64,000 nucleotides of DNA from Ariolimax columbianus (Eukaryota > Mollusca > Gastropoda > Stylommatophora > Arionidae). The notes below the pieces were generated by a model that had not been told where the DNA came from, did no database searches, and saw only the letters and a list, made by a program, of their open reading frames with translations. The stretch is taken from the NCBI GenBank assembly GCA_036924085.1, contig JAVGWX010000002.1, forward strand, positions 52,268,105 through 52,332,104. Reading direction: 5' to 3'. The position numbers and the translations under genes were made by a program. Shown in pieces: positions 43,301-53,152 of this stretch; position 1 is the stretch's first letter; each line of letters begins with the position of its first letter.

Positions 43301-46300
43301 AGAATCTGAAGTACTTTCATTTACACAATGAAGTATTCAGTCCAGTGTCAAACCATTTATATAGTGTTGCAGTCATAGAATCTGTAGTACTTTCATTTAC
43401 ACAATGAAGTATTCAGTCCAGTGCCAAACCATTTATATAGTGTTGCAGTCATATAATCTGTAGTACTTTCATTTACACAATGAAGTATTCAGTCCAGTGT
43501 CAAACCATTTATATAGTGTTGCAGTCATAGAATCTGTAGTACTTTCATTTACACAATGAAGTATTCAGTCCAGTGTCAAACCATTTATATAGTGTTGCAG
43601 TCATAGAATCTGTAGTACTTTCATTTACACAATGAAGTATTCAGTCCAGTGTGAAACCATTTATATAGTGTTGCAGTCATAGAATCTGTAGTACTTTCAT
43701 TTACACAATGAAGTATTCAGTCCAGTGTCAAACCATTTATACAGTGTTGCAGTCATAGAATCTGTAGTACTTTCATTTACACAATGAAGTATTCAGCCCA
43801 GTGTCAAACCATTCTTAGTTGTGTTTGGCAACATGCATATTAGGGTACAGGGGGCTTATTTTGTCCTTTTCAAAAAGGGGCAGCTTTGGAATTTTTATTG
43901 TACTTTTAAAAAAAATATAATTTACATACTTTTATTATTTGTCCATCATTATTCAAATTAATATCTGGTGTTCACTTATCAGACTTTATTAATCAATTAA
44001 TATTAAACATAATTAATACAATTTAAAAAAAATATGATTGGCTGTCTACCTTATGTGTTAATTATAACTGAATTAGTCTTAAATAATCTAATATTGTGCA
44101 ATCATTAGCTATTTGGGATTGAAAAATCTTAGACCCATCTTGAACATTATCTTATTCGTGCTTCATACAGAGCATAGAGTGACTGCTGTAGCTGGTCCAC
44201 TTATAGGAAGCCTGTATTCAAATACATGAACTTTAGTAGTGGTAGTTTCTGTAGCAGCTAGTTTTACATGTTGAGGTTGCTAGTCTATGGTAGAGCCCTC
44301 TTTAGCCATTTATTACATGCATGGAAGGTTACAGTGGCTCTATTTTCTGCTCAGGTACCTCTCAGTCACAGTTGATTTATGCAAAGACTAACTTAATTTT
44401 GCTAAATTATTATAAAAGTAAAAATCAGTTAGTTTATCTTTTATCTGTTTATCCAGCCTATCATCTTACTTGATCAGTGAGCAGATTGTCATTTCTATAT
44501 CAGTATTCATCATTGTTGTTTAGATTAGCTCATCTATTTTTTGTATGTTGTCTTTTGTCCCAGATGAAGACATTTTGGTGCCAACTTATTCTATATTTGA
44601 GCCCACGCCAAAACGACCCATATTTGTACATTGTCAACGATTATTATGCTTACTTACTTTAATCGCTACTCTTCCACCCCGTGTTGTAGAGGTCTTCTTT
44701 TCAATCAAACCATTTCACCTTCCTGTGGAGCACCAGGTCTTAAAGATACAAGCCAAGTCCTGCAACTTGCTTGTTCATATTTCTTTGTTTTTGTGGTGTG
44801 TTTCACGCCACGGATCTTAGCTGTAGAGACATATTACACAGAAGGAGCTTAGACATGTTTTAACATTTAACAGAGTTGGGAGGAAGATAGAAAGAGCTTA
44901 GACATGTTTTAACATTTAACTGAGTTGAGAGGAAGATAGAAAGAGCTTAGACATGTTTTAACATTTAACTGAGTTGAGAGGAAGATAGAAAGAGCTTAGA
45001 CATGTTTTAACATTTAACTGAGTTGAGAGGAAGATAGAAAGAGCTTAGACATGTTTTAACATTTAACAGAGTTGAGAGGAAGATAGAAAGAGCTTAGACA
45101 TGTTTTAACATTTAACAGAGTTGGGAGGAAGATAGAAAGAGCTTAGACATGTTTTAACATTTAACAGAGTTGGGAGGAAGATAGAAAGAGCTTAGACATG
45201 TTTTAACATTTAACAGAGTTGAGAGGAAGATAGAAAGAGCTTAGACAGCTCTTTTTCTTAGGATTTGAGTCAGTGCAGCTGAACTCAGTCCCACCAGAAT
45301 TTACGTCCCTCTAGAATTTAAGTTACCAAAATGAACCACATACGTTTTTGTCTCAAAGTGTGCAGGTGGGAGTTTAGGTAAACATATGTAACCTGACGTA
45401 ATTTACATGCCATGCGTCCATACGTGGAATGATAGCAGTGGTAGATAGGTAGACTTGTTGCCGCTGACAAACCTGTGTTATCTGAAAACCGCGCGCTCAG
45501 GATGTGAGATAATAGAACTAAACGTGTGGACTAAACGCGGGCTGTTTTGGAAATCACGTGATCTGGGGATGCAGATCAAAATATATATCTCGGTGGAGAG
45601 ACATGAGGTACATTACTTTGGAAAGAGACGCTCAGTAGAGAGCAGGCGATGAAGATATGCAGGTGAGGCAGATTTGAGTTGAGAACCACAGAGAGAATAT
45701 TTCACCTCAGAGACACATTTCACTTTCAAAAGATATGCTCAGTGGAGAGCACAGACAATGGAGATATGCAGTTGAGGCAGATTTGAGTTGAGAACCACAG
45801 TAAAGTAGAACAGTGCACTTGAGAGACAGACTTGAGAGGAGACAACGCGAAAGGCGGTTATAGGAGACACACAGAAACAAGCAGTTAAATTCTAGGACTT
45901 GAGTTAAGAACTTTGAGTTGAGATAGACACGCAGTAAGCAAGGTAACTACCCTCATATTATGTATTGGTCATAATTACAAGTCATCAGTAGCTTATAGAG
46001 GCAATCTTCCAGTCATCCCATTCATTATATTGACGCATTCCCACCGATCACGTTGACATCACCTTGATTGCGTAAATGTAAGTCGTCAGCAACAGCTAGA
46101 GGCAGTCTTCCAGTGATCCCATGGATTATATTTGATGACAAGACCACTTTGATCTACCGGCGACAAAGGGGAACAAGACCATGTACGTCATACCTAAGTT
46201 TAGAACCTACGAACTTCACATCATCACAGCAGGCCAGATTAGGAGAAGAGAAAGAACCGGGCAATAACAGTATCGATAAGGTTAGGTTTCGCGGTAAGAG

Positions 46301-49300
46301 TGTTTTAGCAAACGTGTGTGAGAAAGAATTTAAGTTGTTAGAAATTTATAGTTGGCAGTGTTACTCAAATAAAGAATCTGTTGCATTGTGTTTATGTTTA
46401 GTGTTACTTGAATTTGTAGTGAGTATAGAGTGCAATAGAATAGAACAGACCCCCTTACCGTCTGCAACAGAGCTCGATCGGCTCTGGTACATGTGTAAAG
46501 TTTCTACAGTTTGGAGTAGCCAGCCTGATGTTCCACTCACTTCATCCATCACTTAGTCATGCCTGGTAGGTTACAGTGTAACTATTCTTTGTTCCTTTCG
46601 GACCCCGGTAAAACAAAAGGCAGTTATTAGGAAAAGCTGAAATTTCCTGAATTGATTTAATATTTTTCAATTTAAAGTCTGGCTGAGTAGTGCATGAGCT
46701 GCAGTGGTCAGCGGCCCATAGCTGACTGCTAGCATCAGGGCCAGCAAACCAAAGCTGCCAAGACCCTTCTACATCTCCACGTGGTGATCCTGGATAACAG
46801 GCTGCAGCAGGGCAGACTGGCTAAGGAGAAGGGATCAAGGAGGGAATGCTAACCCGGTACTAAAAAAATGCTTGCTGAAGTCGGATGTGTTGGACCGAAA
46901 GGTGCAAATATCGCAGTCAAGTTGTAAACTACGACACAATGCATTCTGTTCTCTGGACTACATTCTGCTACTTTAGCCCTTTCAGGGTTTGGTAGTGGGA
47001 GATTGAGAACGAATGAAGCCAAGCCAATTTAAAGTCTGGGATAAAGTGTTAAAGACTTCATTGTACTAAGTCACAGCTTATGTGAAGTAGGGTAGCCAGT
47101 TCCTTTTCTTTTCCCTAACTGTAGGTCAGGTATCCATTTACAAATGAACCCGCTATACAATTGGGTCAACTGAGGAGGCTCGGTAGTGGGAGTTAAATCC
47201 GTACCTTTGCCTTGAAAAACTAATGCTCCACCACTCCACTAATCAGATGTTCATTTAATATACAAACAAACAATATTTCAAGGTTAAATATGTTGCACCT
47301 TGTTTACAAGTTGTCTGATCTGTTTTGTAAAAAACTCTCCACAGATACTGGCACAGCTAGATACATCCAGTTTGTCATGTGTTTGGCAGCGGCTCTTTAT
47401 ACTGTGAGTGTCTTCTTAGAAGTCGCTCAGTGTTTGCCCACTGACCGATTCAGAAACTTCATTGCAAAGAACAGGATAGTTGAGATATTTGCTGGCCTTG
47501 CAAGTAAGTGAAAGAGATCAAGAAACAATCATTAAATAATTGAAAATAAATCAATCAATCATAACCTTACAGCGCCTCATAGAGCACAGGTTTTAAAAGA
47601 AATACACACCAAGTCATATCCTGTGCCATCCATTCCAGCTCTCTTTGGATCTTCCTTTTATGTTTGTCTTGAGCTTTTTTTACTGTTTTTTTTATTTAGG
47701 TCTCCCTCTATTTCTTTACCGTGTAGATTTCAGGGCTGGTTTTCTTAATATATGCCTTTTCCAACACCAGCACCAGCTTCTCACCTTCTGTCCCACTGTT
47801 GTTTGGTTCTTTTGAATGCTCATATTAGATCTTATTATACACGTTCAACTCCTCTATGTTGCTCAAGTAACCATTTATGAAAATCTGTAATGGTTTTGTT
47901 CTCTATGTTGTCCATATTTAAGCACCTTACAAAAGGATTGACTGTATATTGGAATTGAAGATTGCAAATAAGTAAAAGGAGTGCAGACCTGGAGAGAAGA
48001 CATGTTAATGAAGAGTACATGGTCGCTAATTATCCAGCAGACAGGTGGCCACATGCCTATAAAGATATCTCTGCTACAAATACCACCCAGGACAGAGGAG
48101 GAGGACATTCCTATACAGATAGCTCTGCCTTTCAAATAAACCTCAGAACACCAAAATAAGTCTTAATGGCAAATATCTGCGACCAAATGACAACCCAAAC
48201 TACCTGGGAGTCACATTTGATCGGCGCATGACATGGAAAAGTCAGATCGAGAGAAACCGAATGAGAGCCAGAGAAAGAATGGCAATCATGAGGAAACTTG
48301 CTGGCACAAGCTGGGGAGCAGACGAAAGTGTACTAAAGAAACTGTACACTGGAAAAGTGAGACCAGTTCTAGAGTATGGCATTGCGGCATGGACAACAGC
48401 AGCCAAGGCATACTTTGATAAAATTAGCAAACTTCAAAACCAAGCCATGAGAGTTATAACAGGAGGCATGAAGTCAACGCCAATTGTAGAACTTGAAAAG
48501 ATTACAAATCTGCAATCCATGACCGACAGAAGAGACTGCAGAGCCCAGCAGCAAGCAGAGAAACTTTGCAGAAATAGCCAAAGCAAAGATGAGCGAAGAC
48601 CCTATGAACACATTAACAACACCAAAGATCATCCCTACTGTACGCAAACCTACTTGGAAGCAGCATATCATTCCGGAGATGGTAGAAAATATACCAGGTA
48701 TTGGAAACAAGAACAGCCAGACTGAAAAAGAAAGAAGAGACATAACCTTGAGGTACATAACATAAAACTACCCAAGCATGGACTGGACCCATGCATACAC
48801 CGACGGTTCTGTAACAAACACAACACAGAACGGAGGCGCAGGGGTATTCCTGAGCCTACCAAATGGTAGAAAAATAACACTGTCAGTGGCAACTGGATAA
48901 TACTCAAGCAATTTCAGAGCGGAGGAGGAGGCACTGAAGGCTGCGGTAGAAGCAATGCTGACAGGCAAAAGAAACGAAAGCCAGATAGTCCTGTTTACAG
49001 ATGCCCGACCAAAGTCACAGCACTAAAAAGCCAGAAAAATACTGAACTTAATGATTTAAGAACAGTACTCTGTCAACTATGCCAGCAGTCCGCACCAAAA
49101 AGAGTAGTGGTACAGTGGGTTCCATCCCACTGTAACATCCAAGGCAACGAGGAGGCAGACAGACTGGCAAAAGAAGGTGCAAGACTACCACAACCAGATA
49201 CTACTGTGACATACGAAGAGTCAAAAAGGCTTATTAGAGCCAGATACATGACCACATGGGAAACAGAACATACTGGCTACACAAAAAATGATGACTATTA

Positions 49301-51684
49301 CCAGTTGAACAGAAGAGAGCAGGCCGTGGTCTTCAGACTCCGCACAGGCCACAACGGACTGAGGTACCACCTATTCAATAAACTGAAGATAGGTGGCACT
49401 GACGAATGCACCTGTGGTACAGGGAAAATGACCGCTGAACATCTGCTGCAAAACTGCCTGACATACGAGGACCAGAGAAAGCACATGTGGCCATCACCAG
49501 TGGCAACACTAGACAAGCACTATGGCAGTGTCGACAGCCTCAGGATGACGTTTGACAGCGTACGAAGAAGAAGATAGCTCTGCAACAAATGCCATCCCAG
49601 GACAGAGGAGGAGTATTGATCAGACCAATAAATGGGGAAAACCCCATCCATAGCCACAGGCATCTTCTCAAGCAACTTCAAGGCCAACATTGAAACTCTT
49701 AAGATCGCAGCAGAAGTGGCTCTAGAACACAAAAACCATCTTTCTTTTAGCTTTTTGTCCTGCTTGTGCCTTTCAGCGTCAAGTTACGAAGAGGTTTCTT
49801 GACCAAGCCCTAGTATGTGCTTCATAAACGGGGACCTTTACTGTTCTTTCTGCTATCCATTTTTTGCATGGCCGGTTCTTGGCTTTGCATCCATTGTATC
49901 TGTATAGCATTGTTTTATGAAGGATAATATTTGGTGTTTGACGTGTCCACATGGCTGAACTATTTGGTTTGCTGTCTGTTGATGAGGTCTAGCACTGGTG
50001 TTGTATCTACTTGCCTCTTAATATCTTCGTTTCTGATTTTATCAATTATTGTTGCTACAAACATTCTGCGAAGGCATTTCATCTCTGTTGTTACAATGTT
50101 TCTTTTATCTTTGCTCGTCAATGTCCAATTTTGGCACTTAGCCTAATGTGGGTAGGAATACCATGTTGTATAGCGTTCTTTTTGTATCCGTTGTCAGATG
50201 TTTACATTGTAATATCGGAGACATTTGCTCAATGATTTGACTTGCTTTATTACAACTGTGTTAGATTTCAGTGTCTCCTTTGCCATCGGCTGAGATTATG
50301 TTACCCAGATCCAAGTTGTTTTTTTCTTCACTGTCCCAAAATAGTAACACACCTCAAATTGAACACATTCACACATGATTATCTCCATACTAAGATTGTG
50401 TTTATTGTATAATTACACATTGCTTTAGAGCTATCTCGTTATATCATCATAGACAAGTTCCACTGTGTATACACGGTTTAAACAATATATATTATGGATT
50501 TTGCATCTTTGTATATTGCACTTTTGTTTTTAACTAATCTGCCCCTTGCTAAAGGAGATAATGGGAAATAACTCTAATATGGCATAACGGTGTGGTCGGT
50601 GTTGTACATGGACTGTATATGCGTTGTGTAATGCATATGTTGATCTGATGTAGGCTGTAGTTGGTGTCTTGAACTATTGCTCAGGGCGACTGTATGGCAG
50701 TTTTGAAATTCATGTGAGATTCAGCTTGAAAGGCACATTTGAGGCTCACTCAAATGCACATGCCCACTCTAAACTTTCAGAGAACATTGGGTCACCGTAT
50801 CTTACTAGTTTTCTTTCTGGTCCAACATTATGCTGACTGGCCTGTGTATTACTGGGTCTCTGAAAGAAATAGGGACACTGTAAACTGCTAGACAAGACAT
50901 GTTAGAAAGATGATTAAGGGATCAGCTTCAATCAATCAATTGTACGCTTAGACGACCAGGTCCCGTCGTGTCTAATGTCCATGACCACGTCTGATGGCCG
51001 TGCCCCATGTAGCCTACAGTTCTATTGGTGAGGTGGTGATCTGTTTTAGATAGGTGTTCTGAGGGCGGGCCCGGAGGACCTCTCTAGGAAGAGCACGACT
51101 TCTTCCTGTAATTCGACCACACAGCCTGCTGGAGCATCTCGTGGGCTGGGACTTCCCGGGAAAAATGAACGTGACCAAAGAGGGAGAGACAACGGCGATC
51201 AATCGTTGAGACAATGCCTGCAAGATTAGCTTCCCCATCCTGTAAAAACTACACCCCGTGGTAGAAGAAGACAAGGTCACATATTCTGTTCCAATTTTCT
51301 TCTGTGGTTACCCCTCAGTGAGAGAATTGTTTATTTGTAATGCTCTTCACCACAATATTTTGAATTATTACCACCCAGACAATAATTTATGACTTTAAAT
51401 TAATACTGTGTGTTTTGTTGATGCTTCTAGCTGTGCTGGTATTCAACGGCATGATTATATTTGCTGGTGAAATCAAAAACAAGGCTGAAAGAGTAGCTGG
51501 TCAAGATGATGAGGAGTCTGGCTGGTCATTTGCTGTGGCTGTGATTGGTCTTGCACAGTGTGTCCTCGGTCTGGTCTTGGTCACTATTTTCAGAGAGCTG
51601 CCTATATCCAGCAAAAGCCAAAATGGAGGTACTTGGTTACGTACATCAACCAAGAATAATACAAAGATCTCAGGACACTTCTAG
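40170..51684 (+). CDS. Four-transmembrane claudin/PMP22/clarin-like protein, 4 coding exons
   Basis: Joining 40170-40331, 42145-42262, 47345-47503 and 51431-51684 gives 693 nt, 230 residues and TAG; introns are GT-AG and phases 0, 1 and 1 close. Predicted layout: short cytoplasmic N-terminus, TM1 about 17-39 ending SLGTAYWVV, a first extracellular loop with NYGIFVAC (Cys67), Cys83 and a glycosylation sequon at Asn91, TM2 about 100-121 (FVMCLAAALYTVSVFLEVA), TM3 about 138-160 (IVEIFAGLATVLVFNGMIIF), and TM4 about 177-199 (GWSFAVAVIGLAQCVLGLVL). A Trp after TM1, then a YGIF block and two Cys in the loop, follow the PMP22/claudin superfamily plan; the size equals clarins. Family members are junction, tetraspan or channel-regulating proteins of the plasma membrane. 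Which subfamily this is cannot be decided by eye. An upstream in-frame ATG at 40140 exists; 40170 follows a probable splice acceptor. Confidence 0.85.
40402..40670 (-). repeat. R2 repeat with GAA tail (gene 2 intron 1)
   Basis: Minus strand ends tttgagaatgaacgaagaag then aagatg at the low-coordinate side. Body: ggataacaggctgcatcaag, gcaggctggctaagga, agggattgaagagagaaggc. Confidence 0.82.
41085..41250. repeat. Possible SINE fragment
   Basis: The text cagagcaatgctctatctg resembles part of a tRNA-like head in reverse, but I found no second copy in the window. Confidence 0.25.
41635..41900 (-). repeat. R2-type repeat with GAA tail (gene 2 intron 1)
   Basis: Minus strand ends aggacaaacgcaaaagaaga and then agaaatt. 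Body resembles 21475-21790 more than 46680-47020, suggesting two R2 subfamilies. Confidence 0.65.
42145..42262 (+). CDS. Gene 2 exon 2 (extracellular loop)
   Basis: Acceptor gtccttgacag, donor gtaagt. Frame ACA-GTT-GTC encodes TVVTKNYGIFVACRQSEIYK, KNRANCGSLF and NNLNFS. The other open frame over this exon (LSQKIMGSLWHAGK onward) would need the acceptor 4 nt later and then hits TGA in exon 3, so it is rejected. Confidence 0.85.
42715..42960 (+). mobile_element. tRNA-derived SINE (gene 2 intron 2)
   Basis: Head gaggagattcagtggttagg (A-box region) and a near-consensus B box aggttcgaatca at about 42777-42788, spaced as in a tRNA. The body has aggtacctgacaaagtcaga, loosely like S2. Confidence 0.7.
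43270..43815. repeat. 76-bp minisatellite, 7 units (gene 2 intron 2)
   Basis: Unit ccatttatatagtgttgcag, tcatagaatctgtagtactt, tcatttacacaatgaagtat, tcagtccagtgtcaaa. Units are almost identical. Confidence 0.96.
44190..44400 (+). repeat. Dispersed repeat D (gene 2 intron 2)
   Basis: Shares cttataggaagcctgt, agtagtggtagtttctgtag, gaggttgctag and gcatggaaggttacagtg with 57995-58140, 23330-23470 and short pieces at 23795 and 46559. Confidence 0.5.
44846..45247. repeat. 49-bp minisatellite, 8 units (gene 2 intron 2)
   Basis: Unit agcttagacatgttttaaca, tttaacagagttgggaggaa, gatagaaag; second array in this intron. Confidence 0.96.
45250..46558. other. Unidentified segment with internal direct repeats, LTR-like in parts
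   Basis: Two direct repeats are seen: gcagatttgagttgagaacc with its surroundings at about 45640-45692 and 45745-45800, and aagtcatcagtagcttatag with its surroundings at about 45980-46036 and 46079-46136. An AATAAA at about 46366 followed by a T-rich stretch recalls the R region of an LTR. I could not find paired termini. The 163-codon open frame at 46068 starts with TTG and matches nothing I know. Confidence 0.35.
46680..47020 (+). repeat. R2 repeat (gene 2 intron 2)
   Basis: Best preserved R2: gtcagcggcccatagctgac, tagcatcagggccagcaaac, cctggataacaggctgcagc, gctgaagtcggatgtgttgg, accgaaaggtgcaaatatcg, tcagggtttggtagtgggag, attgagaacgaatgaag. Confidence 0.88.
47040..47245 (-). mobile_element. 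tRNA-derived SINE S2 (gene 2 intron 2)
   Basis: Minus strand head agtggagtggtggagcatta, B box acggatttaactccc (about 47189-47204), body cccaattgtatagcgggttc, aatggatacctgacctacag, ttagggaaaagaaaaggaac. It ends about 100 bp before exon 3. Confidence 0.78.
47345..47503 (+). CDS. Gene 2 exon 3
   Basis: Acceptor ctccacag, donor gtaagtg. Completes Asn94 and encodes TGTARYIQFVMC, TM2, the cytoplasmic loop PTDRFRNFIAKNR and the start of TM3 to Ala146. Phase 1 exit. Confidence 0.88.
47590..47745. repeat. Uncharacterised dispersed repeat (gene 2 intron 3)
   Basis: Partner of 17270-17460: acaccaagtcatatcctg, ccatccattccagctctc and the pyrimidine-rich continuation. Confidence 0.5.
47985..49740 (+). 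mobile_element. Host LINE RNase H fragment split by LINE-A
   Basis: 47985-48128 encodes YPADRWPHAYKDISATN, TTQDRGGGH and SYTDSSA; 49584-49740 resumes with a TNAIPGQ-like frame, IFSSNFKANIETLKIAAEV and ALEHKNH. The first part holds a small internal duplication of the region around the first catalytic Asp (YKDISATN then YTDSSATN). Confidence 0.75.
48129..49571 (+). mobile_element. LINE-A insertion, 1443 bp, with TSD (gene 2 intron 3)
   Basis: 5'-truncated copy in the host gene's direction. RT thumb (YLGVTFDRRMTWKSQIERNR, LAGTSWGADES, RPVLEYGIAAWTTAAK, MRVITGGMKSTPIVELEK), RNase H (AYTDGSVTN, FRAEEEALKAA, VLFTDAR, VVQWVPSHCNIQGNEEADRL) and the tail (FRLRTGHNGLRYHLF, DECTCGTGKMTAEHLLQNC, KHMWPSPVATLDKHYGS). 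There is a stop in RNase H (TG-stop-YSSN, about 48898) and a small indel near 49005. It ends gacagcgtacgaagaagaag. Flanked by agatagctctgc at 48117-48128 and 49572-49583. Confidence 0.95.
49755..50215 (-). mobile_element. LINE C-terminal remnant (gene 2 intron 3)
   Basis: Minus-strand frames give NWTLTSKDKRNIVTTEMKCL, RRMFVATIIDKIRNEDIKR and QVDTTPVLDLINR, the conserved region after the RT thumb of RNase H-less LINEs. Confidence 0.78.
50925..51260 (-). mobile_element. LINE C-terminal remnant with GATT tail (gene 2 intron 3)
   Basis: Minus strand: DGEANLAGIVSTIDRRCLSL, FGHVHFSREVPAHEMLQQAV, then a 3' UTR ending in (GATT)n at about 50925-50940. The end is about 170 bp before exon 4. Confidence 0.7.
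51431..51684 (+). CDS. Gene 2 exon 4 (terminal)
   Basis: Acceptor gatgcttctag. Completes Thr147 and encodes the rest of TM3, an acidic loop (AGQDDEESGW), TM4 and a polar C-terminal tail of about 30 residues ending SGHF. Confidence 0.9.
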
Positions 51685-51838
51685 CCTATGAGCAATGAAG
51701 ATTCAAGTCCGTGTTTTTTGGAATGTTGTTACTTTATGTTTATTGATGAAGTTTTGCCTAGCAAATTTTGCATTTTATGACTGATATGAGAAATTCCCTC
51801 CATTTTGTTAAAATATGTATAAAAATATTTTTTTTAGT

Positions 51839-51844
51839 AATAAA
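51839..51844 (+). terminator. Probable poly(A) signal of gene 2
   Basis: AATAAA 155 nt after the TAG stop, in AT-rich sequence; a good distance for a short 3' UTR. Confidence 0.55.
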
Positions 51845-52115
51845 TGTTTACTGACATTTTATAATGCAAATATTACTGTATGTGACAGAAATAAGGACAG
51901 TGAACAAACAGTAAAAGAAGAGAATTGAGGCCTTTGGTTGTAGATATATACAAGAGTGATGGATGTCATGGAGAAACATTTAAAACAGATGAGTAAGTCT
52001 TGGGGAAGAGATGAAAAAGAAAATTAATGAATGAAATGATAGTCAGTTGAAATACTTTTACAATAAAAAGTACAGGGCCGACATGCAGAAAATAAAGCTA
52101 AAAGTGGGAGGATAG

Positions 52116-53148
52116 TGTAGCAGATCCCACTGTTGCACTAGGGTTATTCTAACTAGAATGTTAGCACACTCATCCACATCATTCATGAACACACACAGCA
52201 AATAATTTAGCACACAGCAGGTGGCATATTTATTATATAATACTCATACAACACTATCAAAGTGAGTGCAATGTGATACAAATAATACAAGAATACTTCT
52301 TAACTAATTATATACTCGGGAGTTATAAGTATAAACTATTGATGTTGCTCCCACTATTCTAACCCAGTTCTTGCCGCACACACCTCTAGATCTCTCCTAG
52401 ACACAGCTGTACACTCGCACAACTCTAGAACATACCTCATTCCCTCGGTGTCTACACACACCACACACACATCTAGATCTCACCTAGTCGATCTACACAC
52501 TCGCTTAACTCGTCAGGACATACCTCGTTCACAAGGTGTCCTGCGTACAACACACATTCAGATTACCTCTAGACACAGGACGCCCAACACACACCTTTTT
52601 GAGCAACTGGCCAAGACTCAATGGTGTATGCTGGTTGAGCGATCCTGTTCTATCTCTAACATTTGTAAAACAGTCCATCAATCGCTCCTCTATCAAATCG
52701 GTGAGCTAAACAGACTCCTATCTAAATTCTCAGTCTCTCGCTCACATTCTCTGGCCAGTCTGCTTGAGCTAAACTTTGTCTAGTATTTTATAGTCTCAAG
52801 CAGTATCAGAGCTATCCAATGGATCTCTGGGATATGGCTCTATTCAGTCGTTATTGGAACAAATTACTCTGAACACCTGTCACTCAAATATCGTAGCAAG
52901 CTCCGCTGCCCTCCCGTCTGTCACTCATCCCCCCACTACCCAAATTGAAATACCAGTGATCAGTTCCTAGTCTACCTGTACACATTCTTTCCCCCAACCC
53001 CGATTTCCTTTGTTGAGAAGGTGAATGACCTTGGCGTAGTGTCCAGACGGAGAGTGACCTTGGCACACATTCAGGTACCTTTGTTCTCAGAGTCGCCGAC
53101 CACATCACCTCTGCCCTAAATGCTCATGCTCAGGCTGGAACTGTTACA
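52116..53148 (+). mobile_element. Candidate solo LTR, 1033 bp, with 4-bp TSD
   Basis: Starts TGTAGCA and ends TGTTACA, which pair as a 6-of-7 inverted repeat with the TG...CA ends typical of LTRs. Flanked on both sides by atag (52112-52115 and 53149-53152). A TATA-like ttattatataatac lies at about 52232. Internal, CA-rich, loosely repeated blocks occur at 52370-52580. No gag or pol flanks it, so a solo LTR left by recombination is the simplest reading; strand is inferred only from the TATA-like site. Confidence 0.6.
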
Positions 53149-53152
53149 ATAG

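Noticed and set aside
46068..46556. A 163-codon open frame as a gene
   Set aside because: It starts at TTG, has no recognisable motif and lies in an intron of gene 2 in LTR-like sequence.
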